A DNA stretch of 55,912 bases, from positions 1 to 55,912 of the forward strand of contig JBPCJY010000255.1 of assembly GCA_051004815.1 (NCBI GenBank). The letters are read 5' to 3'. Positions 40,540-49,462 of the stretch are shown in pieces. The notes beneath the pieces were generated by a model. The model saw only the letters and a list, made by a program, of their open reading frames with translations. It ran no database searches and was not told where the DNA came from. The stretch's first letter is position 1. Each line of letters begins with the position of its first letter. The translations under genes were made by a program, and so were the position numbers. The stretch comes from JBBQXY01 sp051004815 (GTDB lineage Bacteria > Chloroflexota > Ktedonobacteria > Ktedonobacterales > Ktedonobacteraceae).

Positions 40540-42050
40540 TTTCGCTCCTGGAATGATAAAGGAGGATGCATACGGGCTTCGCTGGGTGCGGGCAAACCAA
40601 TCGCCTGCATAATGGCCGGGGCAATGATAAAACTGGCATAGTTTGTGTCGTCAACCGAGCTGGCGCAGATGCCTGGGCCAGAGAGCGCAAGCAATGTCTG
40701 TTTGCTGGTTCCTTGTCCCGTGCTGCCCATGCCGTAAAAGTTATCAGCGTCGGTGTGATTGGCCTGGGCTTGACTGGTCGTTAGCACCAAGAGTGTGTGT
40801 TGTAATGCTCCCGTGCTCGCCAACCATGACAACAGTTGCCCAAAAGTCTGATCGGCTTGCAACAGAGCCTGCTGGTAATCATCACCCTGGGCGGAGGGAC
40901 TGGAACTTGCCGCGCTAGCAGGCAGGGAAGCCAGTTCAGCGTAAAGCAGAAAACCATTACGCTGTTGCGCATCAGAAAGCACTGCATCCTTCACTTGTGT
41001 CAGCCAATTGGACGCGTCAAACGTGGTCGAACGCTGCAATACATCGACATCACGCGTCGTGGCATCACTCAGAATATAGTCGCTGCCGGCGACCACGCTC
41101 GTTTGCATCCCATACCCCTTTGCCACATCAAAGATAGATTCTTGCCCGAAGAGGTGAGAACTGCGCTCGCCTGTAAACCAGAACGTTGTATCGATATTAT
41201 CTGGCATATCCCACGCGACAGGATGGGGCCATGTATCATAGGTCGCCCATTGCGGATAGGTACCCGTCAACAGCGCATATTGATCAAGCGGACGCCAACC
41301 ATACGGTTGCCAAACCGAACTTCTGACAGCGGCATGGCGCAAGAACGCCCGCAGGTTTTGTGTCTGATTGAGCAACAATGGATCAGCTAAAATAGAGGCG
41401 GCATAGAAGCCTCTTAAATCTATCATAATGACATTTTTCGCTTGCCCTGCCTGCAACGAGCGCTTCCCCTGTGCAGGTACAGCAATTAGAGGCAAGGTTA
41501 ACCGAGAGTGATTTCCCTGCACTATGATCGATGGAAATACGCGCTCCGCATAGTAGCGTCCATCGCCAAGGTCATAATAGCGACTGGCAACGACGGTATA
41601 GTGGTCGGGCGCGAGATGGATAAATTGGAAGTATCCTGTATTGTCGGTTACGGCGTGCAGAGCGTTGCTAGTTCGTTGTCCCGCTACAACAGGCAGATCG
41701 ATCCAGACCACCGCTCCCAGCACAGGTTTGCTCGTTGCGGCATCAATCACGCTGCCGCTAAGGGTATAGCCGCCTGTGCGAAATTGAAAGCCGGGAATGA
41801 GCGATTGCTGCACCGTGATATCAGGGTCATCTTTCTCAGGGTCATTCACATCACCTACCACCGGCTTAAACGTTGGCTGCTGGCTCGAAGGACGCAGTTG
41901 AACGACGGGGGTGGAATGAGGCGATAGCGCAAGATATGTAATGCTCGCGACAAGCAGAAGGATGAGGAACAAGCCAGAGCACAATGCCAGTTTGCGTCGC
42001 GTAGAGGATTGCCTACCTCTCTGTTTGTCATTTTTCCATCTGTGTATCAT
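40530..42050 (-). CDS. membrane-anchored phosphatase-fold protein, ligand-depleted
   Basis: A 506-residue protein with a basic N-terminus, one signal-anchor helix (about 22-44), a carboxypeptidase-regulatory-like beta-sandwich (GYTLSGSVIDAATSKPVLGA to about residue 175) and a domain resembling the alkaline phosphatase superfamily phosphoesterases (from about 205). It is clearly paralogous to the product of 45359-47449: GQESIFDVAKGYGM and NFYGMGSTGQGTSK occur in both. But where the paralogue has SDEAENDH (D, E, D-H, the metal-type region) this one reads TSQAQANH. It may bind rather than cleave. The ATG follows the stop of the previous gene directly, with GAGG inside that gene. Confidence 0.85.
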   Translation of the reverse strand: MIHRWKNDKQRGRQSSTRRKLALCSGLFLILLLVASITYLALSPHSTPVVQLRPSSQQPTFKPVVGDVNDPEKDDPDITVQQSLIPGFQFRTGGYTLSGSVIDAATSKPVLGAVVWIDLPVVAGQRTSNALHAVTDNTGYFQFIHLAPDHYTVVASRYYDLGDGRYYAERVFPSIIVQGNHSRLTLPLIAVPAQGKRSLQAGQAKNVIMIDLRGFYAASILADPLLLNQTQNLRAFLRHAAVRSSVWQPYGWRPLDQYALLTGTYPQWATYDTWPHPVAWDMPDNIDTTFWFTGERSSHLFGQESIFDVAKGYGMQTSVVAGSDYILSDATTRDVDVLQRSTTFDASNWLTQVKDAVLSDAQQRNGFLLYAELASLPASAASSSPSAQGDDYQQALLQADQTFGQLLSWLASTGALQHTLLVLTTSQAQANHTDADNFYGMGSTGQGTSKQTLLALSGPGICASSVDDTNYASFIIAPAIMQAIGLPAPSEARMHPPLSFQERNCL

Positions 42051-43370
42051 TTACAACCTCACAGCGAAAAGCCCATGATCGCCAAGCGAAGCCTGATAGA
42101 GCGTATTATTCGCCACAATTGGAGCCGCTCGCAGCTCACCCAATTGCCAATGATACAAGTGTATGCCGTTCCGTGCATCGACTATCACACAATCGCCACC
42201 CTGAGTTGCCACGATGACCCAATCTCGCTTGCCGGATTGCACCACGGCGGGCGAGGCAACAACTGCACTTCCCATCGCTGTGTGCCAGGAAAGTCGCCCA
42301 CTATCGGCAGCAAATGCGTAGAGATTACCATCGAAGCCACCGAGATAGAGGGTATCTAATTGCAAAGAGAGGGCAGGTGAGGATTCAGAGCCACCGAGGA
42401 TGTGCGCACTCCAGCGCAATTTGCCTGTCCGTGAGTCATAGGCCACGATCCGTCCTGACCATGTAATAACATAGACCAGCCTCAATGCCTGATCTACCAT
42501 TGGGCCACCTGTCATACGTTCACCTAGTGCTGCCTCCCATACTTTGCGACCTGTACGCAAGTCCAACGCGTTAAATTCATTCGAGGCTCCCAGCGCAACA
42601 TATACCAGGCCATGGGCAATCGCAGGAGGAGTGCGTGTCGGCCAGAACTGCGCCAGCGCATCTTCTGAATGAAAGGCCCAATATTCTTCACCTGTCAAAG
42701 CGTCAAGACAAACGAGCGAATTAGCACCACTGGCAACCAGCAAATCTCGGCCAACGACCATTGGCGCGGCTCGCACCACTCCTACCGTATCAAAACGCCA
42801 GCGCAATTGTCCGGTATCTGCATCTAGAGCCGCGATATAATGTCCAGCCAGGGCAAGATAAAGTAACCCGTTCGCCAGGGCCAATCCATTAGCTGTCATC
42901 TCACCACCCATCGGTACACGCCATTGCTCTGCGCCAGTATGGACACCCAGCACATGTAAATATCCATCCGGCGCAAGGAGGTACACATGATTATTGCCGA
43001 TGATAGGTGCGTTGAGCAATGGCATCCCAAACGAGCGAAACCAGAGCGGTGCAGGAGTTAACGGTGTTCCAGAAGATGAAGATTGCCCGCCACAGCATGA
43101 TGTCAGAGTGACCGCACGCGTTGCGGTACTATCATAGCCCTCTAGCGACCACGCGTTAACAGGCAACCGAAGATCGGCCTGCGTCGGCAATGGAGCATCA
43201 TGAAAATGTATCTGCGAATACGGCAGAATGGCTTCCCCTGCCGCCAAAGCTGGAGCTGTGGCCACAGGTGTGACGGTAGCCTGTTGAGATGGGCCAGTAC
43301 TACAGGCAGAACATAAGCAAAGGATAATACAAAGCGCGAGAAATCGCGCCCCACCATTAGTTGAACGCAT
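42051..43370 (-). CDS. PQQ-like beta-propeller lipoprotein
   Basis: A 439-residue lipoprotein: signal peptide with lipobox LCSAC (cysteine near 23), a spacer, then a beta-propeller of about seven PQQ-type repeats (for example YLHVLGVHTGAEQWRVPMG, YIAALDADTGQLRWRFDTVG, IVAYDSRTGKLRWSAHILGG, LYAFAADSGRLSWHTAMGS). No PQQ-dehydrogenase active-site residues are seen, so it is probably a scaffold like BamB. Its start overlaps the previous gene by 14 bases and its stop abuts the next ATG. Confidence 0.9.
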   Translation of the reverse strand: MRSTNGGARFLALCIILCLCSACSTGPSQQATVTPVATAPALAAGEAILPYSQIHFHDAPLPTQADLRLPVNAWSLEGYDSTATRAVTLTSCCGGQSSSSGTPLTPAPLWFRSFGMPLLNAPIIGNNHVYLLAPDGYLHVLGVHTGAEQWRVPMGGEMTANGLALANGLLYLALAGHYIAALDADTGQLRWRFDTVGVVRAAPMVVGRDLLVASGANSLVCLDALTGEEYWAFHSEDALAQFWPTRTPPAIAHGLVYVALGASNEFNALDLRTGRKVWEAALGERMTGGPMVDQALRLVYVITWSGRIVAYDSRTGKLRWSAHILGGSESSPALSLQLDTLYLGGFDGNLYAFAADSGRLSWHTAMGSAVVASPAVVQSGKRDWVIVATQGGDCVIVDARNGIHLYHWQLGELRAAPIVANNTLYQASLGDHGLFAVRL

Positions 43371-44556
43371 ACATCATCCCATTGAGGCTCCCAACATAAA
43401 TATGGCTGTTCGCTAAGGATGCTGAGCTTCTCACCTCTCCTGTAAAATAACGCCATGCAGGGCGGCCTGTGCGCGTATCCAGCGCGTAAAAATAGCCATC
43501 GCCAGAACCTACATAGACAAGATCGGAAGCTATAATTGGAGTCGCTAAAATTTCGGTACCTGTTGCATAACGCCAGATAGCACGGCCTTTTAGCGCGTCC
43601 AGGCAGAGCAATGTCCCCCGGTAGTCGCCGACATAGAGCCGATCATGCGCTAGAGCCATGCTTCCCGCTATGCCATCAACCACGGTTTGATTGAGTTCCG
43701 CATTGAGTGAATACGACCAGAGCTCTATCCCACTACTACGATTCAGCGCATAGATGGTGCCATGCCAGGTCGCGACATAGACCATATTGCTGGACACGAG
43801 AGCCGAGCTGGTTATACGATCTCTCGTATCAAAAGACCACAATAGCTGCCCATTTGCTGCATTCAAGGCCCAAAACTGCGTTCCCGAACCCAGGCTACTA
43901 TAGACAGTATTGCCTATCACTGTAGGCGAAGCAGTTGTTGGCCAACCTTCCACGCCGCGATGAAACTTCCACAGCAGCTTTCCGTTGGTGGCATCGAGCG
44001 TCCATGTGGTGGTACGCGTGGCAAGAAAGACGCGACCGTTTACCGCTAACGGAGCCGCCTGGAGCTTCTCATTTGTCTCAAATTGCCAATAGACTTGACC
44101 GGTATGAGCATCGAGTGCTGCCAGTGCAGTGCTATGTACAGCGACGAATAGCACCTGGCCTTCCAAGGCAGGGGTGGAATCGGTCAGGTTGTCACGTAGG
44201 AAATTACGCCACACCACCGTTCCAGTACCCTGTCGAAGCGCGTACAGGTAGCCATCGGTGCTGCCAATAAAGAGCATTCCCAGGCCCGCCACTGCTGAAG
44301 AAAAGATCGGGCCAATTTTTTGCGACCACACTAACTTGCCCTGTGCAGCATGTGATTGCACCAGCGGGTCTACATATCCGGTATGTCCAGGATCATAACC
44401 AAACATCGGCCAATCGCCTATGCTTGACCCCTGGAGCAACGATGCAGAAATGACGTGATTCTGGTTTGCCACTGGCCGTGATGATGATGGAGATGAGCTA
44501 CACGCTGTCAAAAGCAGCAAAGCACCCAATAGGAGCACAGGCAGTTTCCGTCGCAA
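43357..44556 (-). CDS. PQQ-like beta-propeller lipoprotein
   Basis: A 399-residue lipoprotein, first gene of the operon. The signal peptide ends in LLTAC (cysteine near 19). About seven PQQ-type blades follow (LYALRQGTGTVVWRNFLRDN, ALDAHTGQVYWQFETNE, FYALDTRTGRPAWRYFTGE near the end). It is paralogous to the next gene's product. The start is TTG, with AAAGG eight bases upstream, in the divergent regulatory region. Probably a surface or membrane-attached scaffold; no catalytic residues recognised. Confidence 0.9.
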   Translation of the reverse strand: MRRKLPVLLLGALLLLTACSSSPSSSRPVANQNHVISASLLQGSSIGDWPMFGYDPGHTGYVDPLVQSHAAQGKLVWSQKIGPIFSSAVAGLGMLFIGSTDGYLYALRQGTGTVVWRNFLRDNLTDSTPALEGQVLFVAVHSTALAALDAHTGQVYWQFETNEKLQAAPLAVNGRVFLATRTTTWTLDATNGKLLWKFHRGVEGWPTTASPTVIGNTVYSSLGSGTQFWALNAANGQLLWSFDTRDRITSSALVSSNMVYVATWHGTIYALNRSSGIELWSYSLNAELNQTVVDGIAGSMALAHDRLYVGDYRGTLLCLDALKGRAIWRYATGTEILATPIIASDLVYVGSGDGYFYALDTRTGRPAWRYFTGEVRSSASLANSHIYVGSLNGMMYAFN

Positions 44557-44767
44557 AGCTATAACCTTTCATAGAAAATATCGCTTTCCCCAAAGTAAAC
44601 TGCATTCCTACGAAAAATCCCCTATTTCCAGGTTAAAGCTAGCTCTTTATACCCCCCAATCAAACTCAGGGTTCTCGTTTATTCAAACCGTGGAAGGATT
44701 CATCGATCTATTCCGCGTTAGAAGCACCGTTATCATTTGAGGCAATTTTGTAAGGAGGAGACTATTC
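44557..44767. promoter_or_regulatory. divergent regulatory region of the envelope operons
   Basis: These 211 bases separate the minus-strand propeller/permease operon from the plus-strand lipoprotein and phosphatase-like genes. Both directions encode homologous component types, so shared control is likely. The region is AT-rich near the minus-strand start; I could not fix a consensus promoter. AAGGAGGAG at 44752-44760 is the ribosome site of the plus-strand lipoprotein gene. Confidence 0.5.
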
Positions 44768-45244
44768 ATGGCTTTGTCCCGTTTATGGCGTCCATCGTAT
44801 AGCTTTATCGTACTTGGTCTGATGTTGGTGGCATTATTAAGTGCCTGTGGCAGCAATACGTCCACTGCAAACACATCAACAACTGCTCCCACAACGAATC
44901 AACAGGCCGCAGTGCCGCCCACTACCGCAACTGCCACCGCTCTTGCTAAGATGGTTTCACTCATCGGGCAACCGAGCGCGAAAATCGTTTCTGGTACCAC
45001 ATTTGAAGTGGTTGGCACGCTCAAGAATGGCGATAGCAAGCAGCACGATATCTATGTGAAAGTTGCTCTGCTTGATGCCACTGGAAAAATCATCGCTTCG
45101 ACCATTCACAATGTTGATAACGTAGCTGGCGGAGCAACGGTCTCTTATAACATTCAGGGTACAACTCCGCAGCCAACATGGTCAAAAGTCGAAGTCACCG
45201 TCGATAAAGTGACCGAGAATGTCGATGGATCGGGGTCTGATTAA
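44768..45244 (+). CDS. lipoprotein with FxLYD-like domain
   Basis: A 158-residue lipoprotein with lipobox LLSAC (cysteine near residue 27), a Thr/Ala-rich spacer of about 35 residues, and a beta-sandwich domain like the one in 40102-40539: VVGTLKNGDSKQHDIYVKVA, then LLDATGKIIASTIHNVDNV. An AGGAGG-type site lies about eight bases before the ATG. It precedes the large phosphatase-like protein gene by 114 bases and is oriented away from the operon with its homologue. Confidence 0.85.
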   Translation: MALSRLWRPSYSFIVLGLMLVALLSACGSNTSTANTSTTAPTTNQQAAVPPTTATATALAKMVSLIGQPSAKIVSGTTFEVVGTLKNGDSKQHDIYVKVALLDATGKIIASTIHNVDNVAGGATVSYNIQGTTPQPTWSKVEVTVDKVTENVDGSGSD

Positions 45245-45358
45245 CATATTCATCAAAGCAGTTTTCCATGCAGAAACGCTATTCGTATCTGCATGGAATA
45301 GCAAAGAGTTAGCAATGGCTAGCTCTCATGTTCTTCGTATTTGGAAAGGAGTAGGGAA

Positions 45359-47449
45359 GTGCAAAGAACAGGCTTTAGATGGCTATCCCGGCGTCGTTAC
45401 ACTATCGTAGCGGCATTAGCTGTCTCAGTGCTGCTTATTTCATCAATCGTACTTATTCCGCGTGGTATTTCCCTTTATGCACAGTCGGGTCATGGCGGCC
45501 CCAATAACAATTACGTTCCATCCAGTGCCTTTGGCGATACTGATGACCTCCCCAGTGGCTCAATCCACGCACAAAGAGTGGGCCTGGCGGCGGGCAGCGC
45601 AACAGTGAGTGGTGTTGTCAAGGATGCTAGCACGGGGAATCCGGTCGCCAATGCCCTGGTCGGTATCAGTGCTGGCGCGGTCGGATCGACGGCCCAGTAC
45701 GCAACAACCGCCAATGATGGCAGCTACAGTTTCAGTAGCATTGCCGCTGGAACCTATAATCTCGCGGCCAGTCGCTATGCCATCAGTGGGACACAGCCTT
45801 TCTACAAAGATGCGCAACAGATGAGTGTCAATGTAAGTAGTACTGCGACGGCCAATTTTAGTCTAAGCCCCATCGCAGTCCCAGGGTCACGTACTGTTTC
45901 TGCTGGTCGAGCCAAGAATCTCATCATTGTAGACTACGATGAAACATATCATGATTCCTGGTTCAATGATAGTCAGTCGATGATGAACAGTTCTCCGGCT
46001 ACTCATCAGCTTGCTCAGGCAGGTGTGCTAGCGACCGAGGCCTGGACACAGTATGGCTGGTCGCCGATTGACCACTACCAGATAGCCGTCGGTTCATATC
46101 CCGCCTGGCGTACACCCGACGCCCCAGGCAAAGTATGGGGACAACCCGATGGCCTTGATACCAATATCTGGTATGGTGGGTCGGAAGTCTTTGGACAAGA
46201 GTCAATCTTTGATGTGGCGAAAAGTTATGGTATGAATACCGCGGTTATCGGCGGGAACGATTACCCAACAGGACACATCACCAATGCCAACGTGGATCAA
46301 ATCTCGCTGGGGCAAAACATTAACGGCGTGCCAACGCAATGGGTGACCGAGGTCGAGAACTTTATCACGGCCCACGCCTCTAACCCAAATGGCTTCGTGG
46401 TCTACATGCCTATTACGGAGGCCGAAGGACGTTCCGTAGAAAGCACCAGCCCCGATAGTGCTGGCGGCCTCTACCAACAAGCCAGCGGGTGGGACGAGCA
46501 AGCCTTTGGTTTGCTGCAAACCTGGCTGCAACAGAACAACTATAGCGGCAATACAGATGTCTCTATCACGTCTGACGAGGCTGAGAACGACCATACCAGC
46601 TTCGACAATTTCTATGGGGTGGGCAGCACCGGTCAAGGTTCAACACGGCACGATCCCTTTGTCTTCGCAGGGCCGGGGATTGTGAGTGGCTTGACGTACA
46701 GCACGACGATGGGCATTGACGACCTGAGCACCAACTATATGTATGCGCTTGGACTACCCGCCCCGGTCGATAGCCGTGGCCATGTCATTGCCAGTTTCTT
46801 CACTGGCGGTGGTAGCACACCTACACCAACGCCTACGAATACTCCCTCTCCTACAGCGACCAATACGCCTACACCGACTCCTACGAATACGCCTATACCG
46901 ACCAATACACCAACACCTACGGCGACCGCAACCAATACGCCGACCGCTACTCCAACCAACACACCGACATCTACACCTGGACCGGGTATAAACCTTATCC
47001 AGAATGGAGGTCTTGAGTCAAGCAGCAGCAGTTGGGTTTATGGTGGCGCAACGCATCCACGACGAAGCTCGACGCAGGCGCACAGTGGGTCGTATGCGCT
47101 AAAGTTGGGGACGAGCAGTGGGCAGCAAGGGAACTCTACCGCGTACCAGATGGTAACAGTTCCGTCTGCTACGCATAGAGCCAGCTTGAGCTTCTACTAC
47201 TGGCCGGCGAGCAACGACTCCAGCACATACGGTTGGCAAGAGGCCGATGTGATAAATAGTAGCGGCACAGTGCTAAAGCAACTCTTTGTCAACACGACGA
47301 ACGATCAAAGCTGGATACAGATGACCTTTGACCTGTCTTCTTACGCGGGCCAAACTATCGGCATCCAATTCCTCGATAACGAGAATTCAGGTGGGCAGTC
47401 GTACTACACCTATATGTACGTCGATGATGTAACATTGAACGTGAGCTAA
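45359..47449 (+). CDS. surface phosphatase-fold protein with lectin-like C-terminus
   Basis: I place the start at GTG 45359 (696 residues), because AAAGGAG lies seven bases upstream; an in-frame TTG at 45341 overlaps that box. The order is: signal-anchor helix (about 15-35), carboxypeptidase-regulatory-like sandwich (ATVSGVVKDASTGNPVANAL), an alkaline-phosphatase-superfamily-like domain from about residue 185 (KNLIIVDYDETY, GQESIFDVAKSYGM, ITSDEAENDHTSFDNFYGVG), a Thr-Pro linker (about 485-540) and a C-terminal jelly-roll-like domain (NLIQNGGLESSSSSWVYGG to VDDVTLNVS) that may bind carbohydrate. It is the intact-looking paralogue of 40530-42050. A secreted phosphoesterase is possible; no substrate is indicated. 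Confidence 0.85.
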   Translation: MQRTGFRWLSRRRYTIVAALAVSVLLISSIVLIPRGISLYAQSGHGGPNNNYVPSSAFGDTDDLPSGSIHAQRVGLAAGSATVSGVVKDASTGNPVANALVGISAGAVGSTAQYATTANDGSYSFSSIAAGTYNLAASRYAISGTQPFYKDAQQMSVNVSSTATANFSLSPIAVPGSRTVSAGRAKNLIIVDYDETYHDSWFNDSQSMMNSSPATHQLAQAGVLATEAWTQYGWSPIDHYQIAVGSYPAWRTPDAPGKVWGQPDGLDTNIWYGGSEVFGQESIFDVAKSYGMNTAVIGGNDYPTGHITNANVDQISLGQNINGVPTQWVTEVENFITAHASNPNGFVVYMPITEAEGRSVESTSPDSAGGLYQQASGWDEQAFGLLQTWLQQNNYSGNTDVSITSDEAENDHTSFDNFYGVGSTGQGSTRHDPFVFAGPGIVSGLTYSTTMGIDDLSTNYMYALGLPAPVDSRGHVIASFFTGGGSTPTPTPTNTPSPTATNTPTPTPTNTPIPTNTPTPTATATNTPTATPTNTPTSTPGPGINLIQNGGLESSSSSWVYGGATHPRRSSTQAHSGSYALKLGTSSGQQGNSTAYQMVTVPSATHRASLSFYYWPASNDSSTYGWQEADVINSSGTVLKQLFVNTTNDQSWIQMTFDLSSYAGQTIGIQFLDNENSGGQSYYTYMYVDDVTLNVS
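46808..46980 (+). repeat. degenerate tandem repeat encoding Thr-Pro linker
   Basis: Irregular repeats of CCTACACCAACG-like units encode the TPTPTNTP linker of the preceding entry. It joins the catalytic-like and lectin-like domains; copy number may vary between strains. Confidence 0.8.
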
Positions 47450-47479
47450 TTACTGTCTGAGATAGTTCGCAAAAGTTCC

Positions 47480-47530
47480 GTAAGGAAGCAGCAGGTCTGG
47501 CAACCAATGGCTACCAGACCTGCTTCTTAC
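47480..47530. terminator. hairpin between converging genes
   Basis: A long stem pairs GTAAGGAAGCAGCAGGTCTGG (less one bulged base) with CCAGACCTGCTTCTTAC around a 13-base loop. No long T run, but its position between the converging phosphatase-like and HAD genes suggests bidirectional termination. Confidence 0.65.
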
Positions 47531-47547
47531 AGAACACCACTAATACA

Positions 47548-48237
47548 TCAAACAGAAGCCGCAATCCCCTTAACCAGATAGGCTAATGTTCTCATATCGC
47601 CGACAAGAAACGTCTCTTTCACATCTACTGGACGCACCTCGCCCTGGCGATTGACCCAGACTGTGACATAACCAAGTTCGGTGGCTGGCACAATATCATA
47701 CTTAAAGCCAAAGCCTGCGTGCCAGATATCCGCTTTAGGCAGCTGTAGTCGCTCACGCGCCAGGAGAAAACCCTTGTGACTCGGCTTATATGCCCCTGCC
47801 TGCTGGGCAGTAATGATCTCATCAAAGCGCACACCTATCGTCTTCTGCGTCTCCTGGATGATCTCGTCATCGGTATTGGTAATGAGCACGACTTTAACGT
47901 ATTGCTGCAAGGCCAGAATCGCTTCCCTGCTGTCTGGAAACGGCTTCCATTGGCCCATCGAATGGGCAAAAGCTTCCACATCATCTTTGCTATAGGGCAA
48001 AGAAAATTGATCAAAGGCCAGTTTCATGGTATCGCGCAATACCTGCCGATAGGGGCGATACTGTTGTTGGATGTAGCCAAACTGTACTTCTTCCCAATAG
48101 TCTTGTAAAGCACGAGCATCTACTCCCGTTATATGCTTCTCAGCCAATCTCTGCGTAAAAAACTGCGCAATTTCGCTTTCCCAGTCGATCAACGTGCCAT
48201 AACAATCGAAGGTAATGGCTTTAGGCAACGTATACAT
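47548..48237 (-). CDS. haloacid dehalogenase type II-like hydrolase
   Basis: A 229-residue HAD-superfamily hydrolase. Motif I reads FDCYGTLIDWE with the nucleophile aspartate and a Tyr in place of the second aspartate, as in L-2-haloacid dehalogenases; motif II is LITNTDDE, motif III lysine is in AYKPSHKGF and motif IV is VWHAGFGFKYDI-like (with D in FKYDIVPA). The true substrate may be a small halo-acid or a phosphate ester; I cannot decide. It lies 21 bases downstream of the glucokinase gene on the same strand, perhaps co-transcribed. Confidence 0.88.
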   Translation of the reverse strand: MYTLPKAITFDCYGTLIDWESEIAQFFTQRLAEKHITGVDARALQDYWEEVQFGYIQQQYRPYRQVLRDTMKLAFDQFSLPYSKDDVEAFAHSMGQWKPFPDSREAILALQQYVKVVLITNTDDEIIQETQKTIGVRFDEIITAQQAGAYKPSHKGFLLARERLQLPKADIWHAGFGFKYDIVPATELGYVTVWVNRQGEVRPVDVKETFLVGDMRTLAYLVKGIAASV

Positions 48238-48258
48238 CGTAGCTCCTCTTTTCTTGTT

Positions 48259-49236
48259 TTACAATTCCAGGCCATGGCTAGCCGCTCCTAAAAGCGCAAC
48301 GGCAGGATTAAGGATAACATGCACAGGCATGTCGTTGAGCAACTTCACAAAACGCCCTTTGTCGCGGAACGCGTGCATGAAGCGCTCGTGTCCCAGGAAC
48401 GAGAGGATGCGCGGTGGGATACCGCCACCCAGGTAGATACCACCGGTCGCCATAACCTTGAGGGCCATATTGCCAGCCTCCGACCCTAGTATTGAGACAA
48501 AGGTATTCAGCGTATCAACACAAAGCTCACTTGATGCATTCAGGGCCGCGTTGACGATGATGGGTGTGAGGTCTTCAGCAGTAGCCAGTTGCTCTTTGAG
48601 CAGGGCCGATTCATCTGCATGGCCGGTGTCTCGCAGGTAGGCGTAAATATTGGGAATGCCCTTGCCGGAACATACGCGCTCATAGCTGACATGGTCAAAG
48701 CGTTTCAGGAGATAGCGCAGCAGTTCAATTTCCAGTTCATTGGTGGGGGCAAAATCGCTATGGCCGCCCTCAGACGTGTGGGTACGGTACTTTGACCCAT
48801 CCCATGTTAAGAAAGCTTCGCCTAAACCCGTCCCTGGAGCGATGACGGCGATATTTCCGCTAGCAACAGGTTGTCCCTGGCTCAGTGTTTGAATTTCTGT
48901 TGGCTCCAAGAATGCAATAGAGTGGGCGACGGCGTCCAGATCATTGAGCAAGTGGACAGATGAAAGGTTTAGCGTCGCGGCCAGTTCTTGCTCATCCATC
49001 ACCCAGGGCAAGTTTGTAATGGTGGCCTGGCCCGCGATAACCGGGCCAGCTACGCCGAAACTCGCTCGATCTACGGTCAGGTGAATCTGGGCCAGGAAGG
49101 TGCGTACCAATGCTTCCAGGCTAGGGTACATGGCACTGGGAAAGGTGGCCTGAACCAACGGTTTGCGCAAACCGGCTTCAGGCGAATAAACGGCCAGGTT
49201 AGTTTTGGTACCCCCAATATCTCCGGCAAGTAGCAT
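48259..49236 (-). CDS. glk: glucokinase
   Basis: Phosphorylates glucose with ATP at the entry of glycolysis. The family N-terminus LLAGDIGGTKTNLAVY gives the phosphate-1 motif, LLNDLDAVAHSI holds the catalytic aspartate, and APGTGLGEAFL the phosphate-2 loop; SEGGHSDFAP follows. Start at ATG 49236 (325 residues), with AGGAGG nine bases upstream; the frame extends 20 codons further without family similarity. No regulatory domain is present. Confidence 0.92.
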   Translation of the reverse strand: MLLAGDIGGTKTNLAVYSPEAGLRKPLVQATFPSAMYPSLEALVRTFLAQIHLTVDRASFGVAGPVIAGQATITNLPWVMDEQELAATLNLSSVHLLNDLDAVAHSIAFLEPTEIQTLSQGQPVASGNIAVIAPGTGLGEAFLTWDGSKYRTHTSEGGHSDFAPTNELEIELLRYLLKRFDHVSYERVCSGKGIPNIYAYLRDTGHADESALLKEQLATAEDLTPIIVNAALNASSELCVDTLNTFVSILGSEAGNMALKVMATGGIYLGGGIPPRILSFLGHERFMHAFRDKGRFVKLLNDMPVHVILNPAVALLGAASHGLEL

Positions 49237-49462
49237 GCTGTGTATCCTCCTTTTAGTTATATTGTACGTCAAAAATGGGGTTTCAAGTCCATTCATTACG
49301 CTGGCATATGACGTGAGAATGAAAGAATAGAGAGTCTGCCCAAAAATACAGTGACAGGGCCGCTAATTTGGTGTATAATGCGTTGCTTAGGAAGCGAAAT
49401 AGCAGAACTGTATACCCAGGGAGTTGCAGACATATACCATTGACACGCGGAGAGGCTGAGAG

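Noticed and set aside
46735..46962. Val/Gly-rich minus-strand frame opposite the Thr-Pro linker
   Set aside because: It is only the complement of the tandem linker repeat.
46808..46980. CRISPR-like or regulatory tandem repeat
   Set aside because: The units are irregular, without spacers, and stay in frame as a Thr-Pro protein linker.
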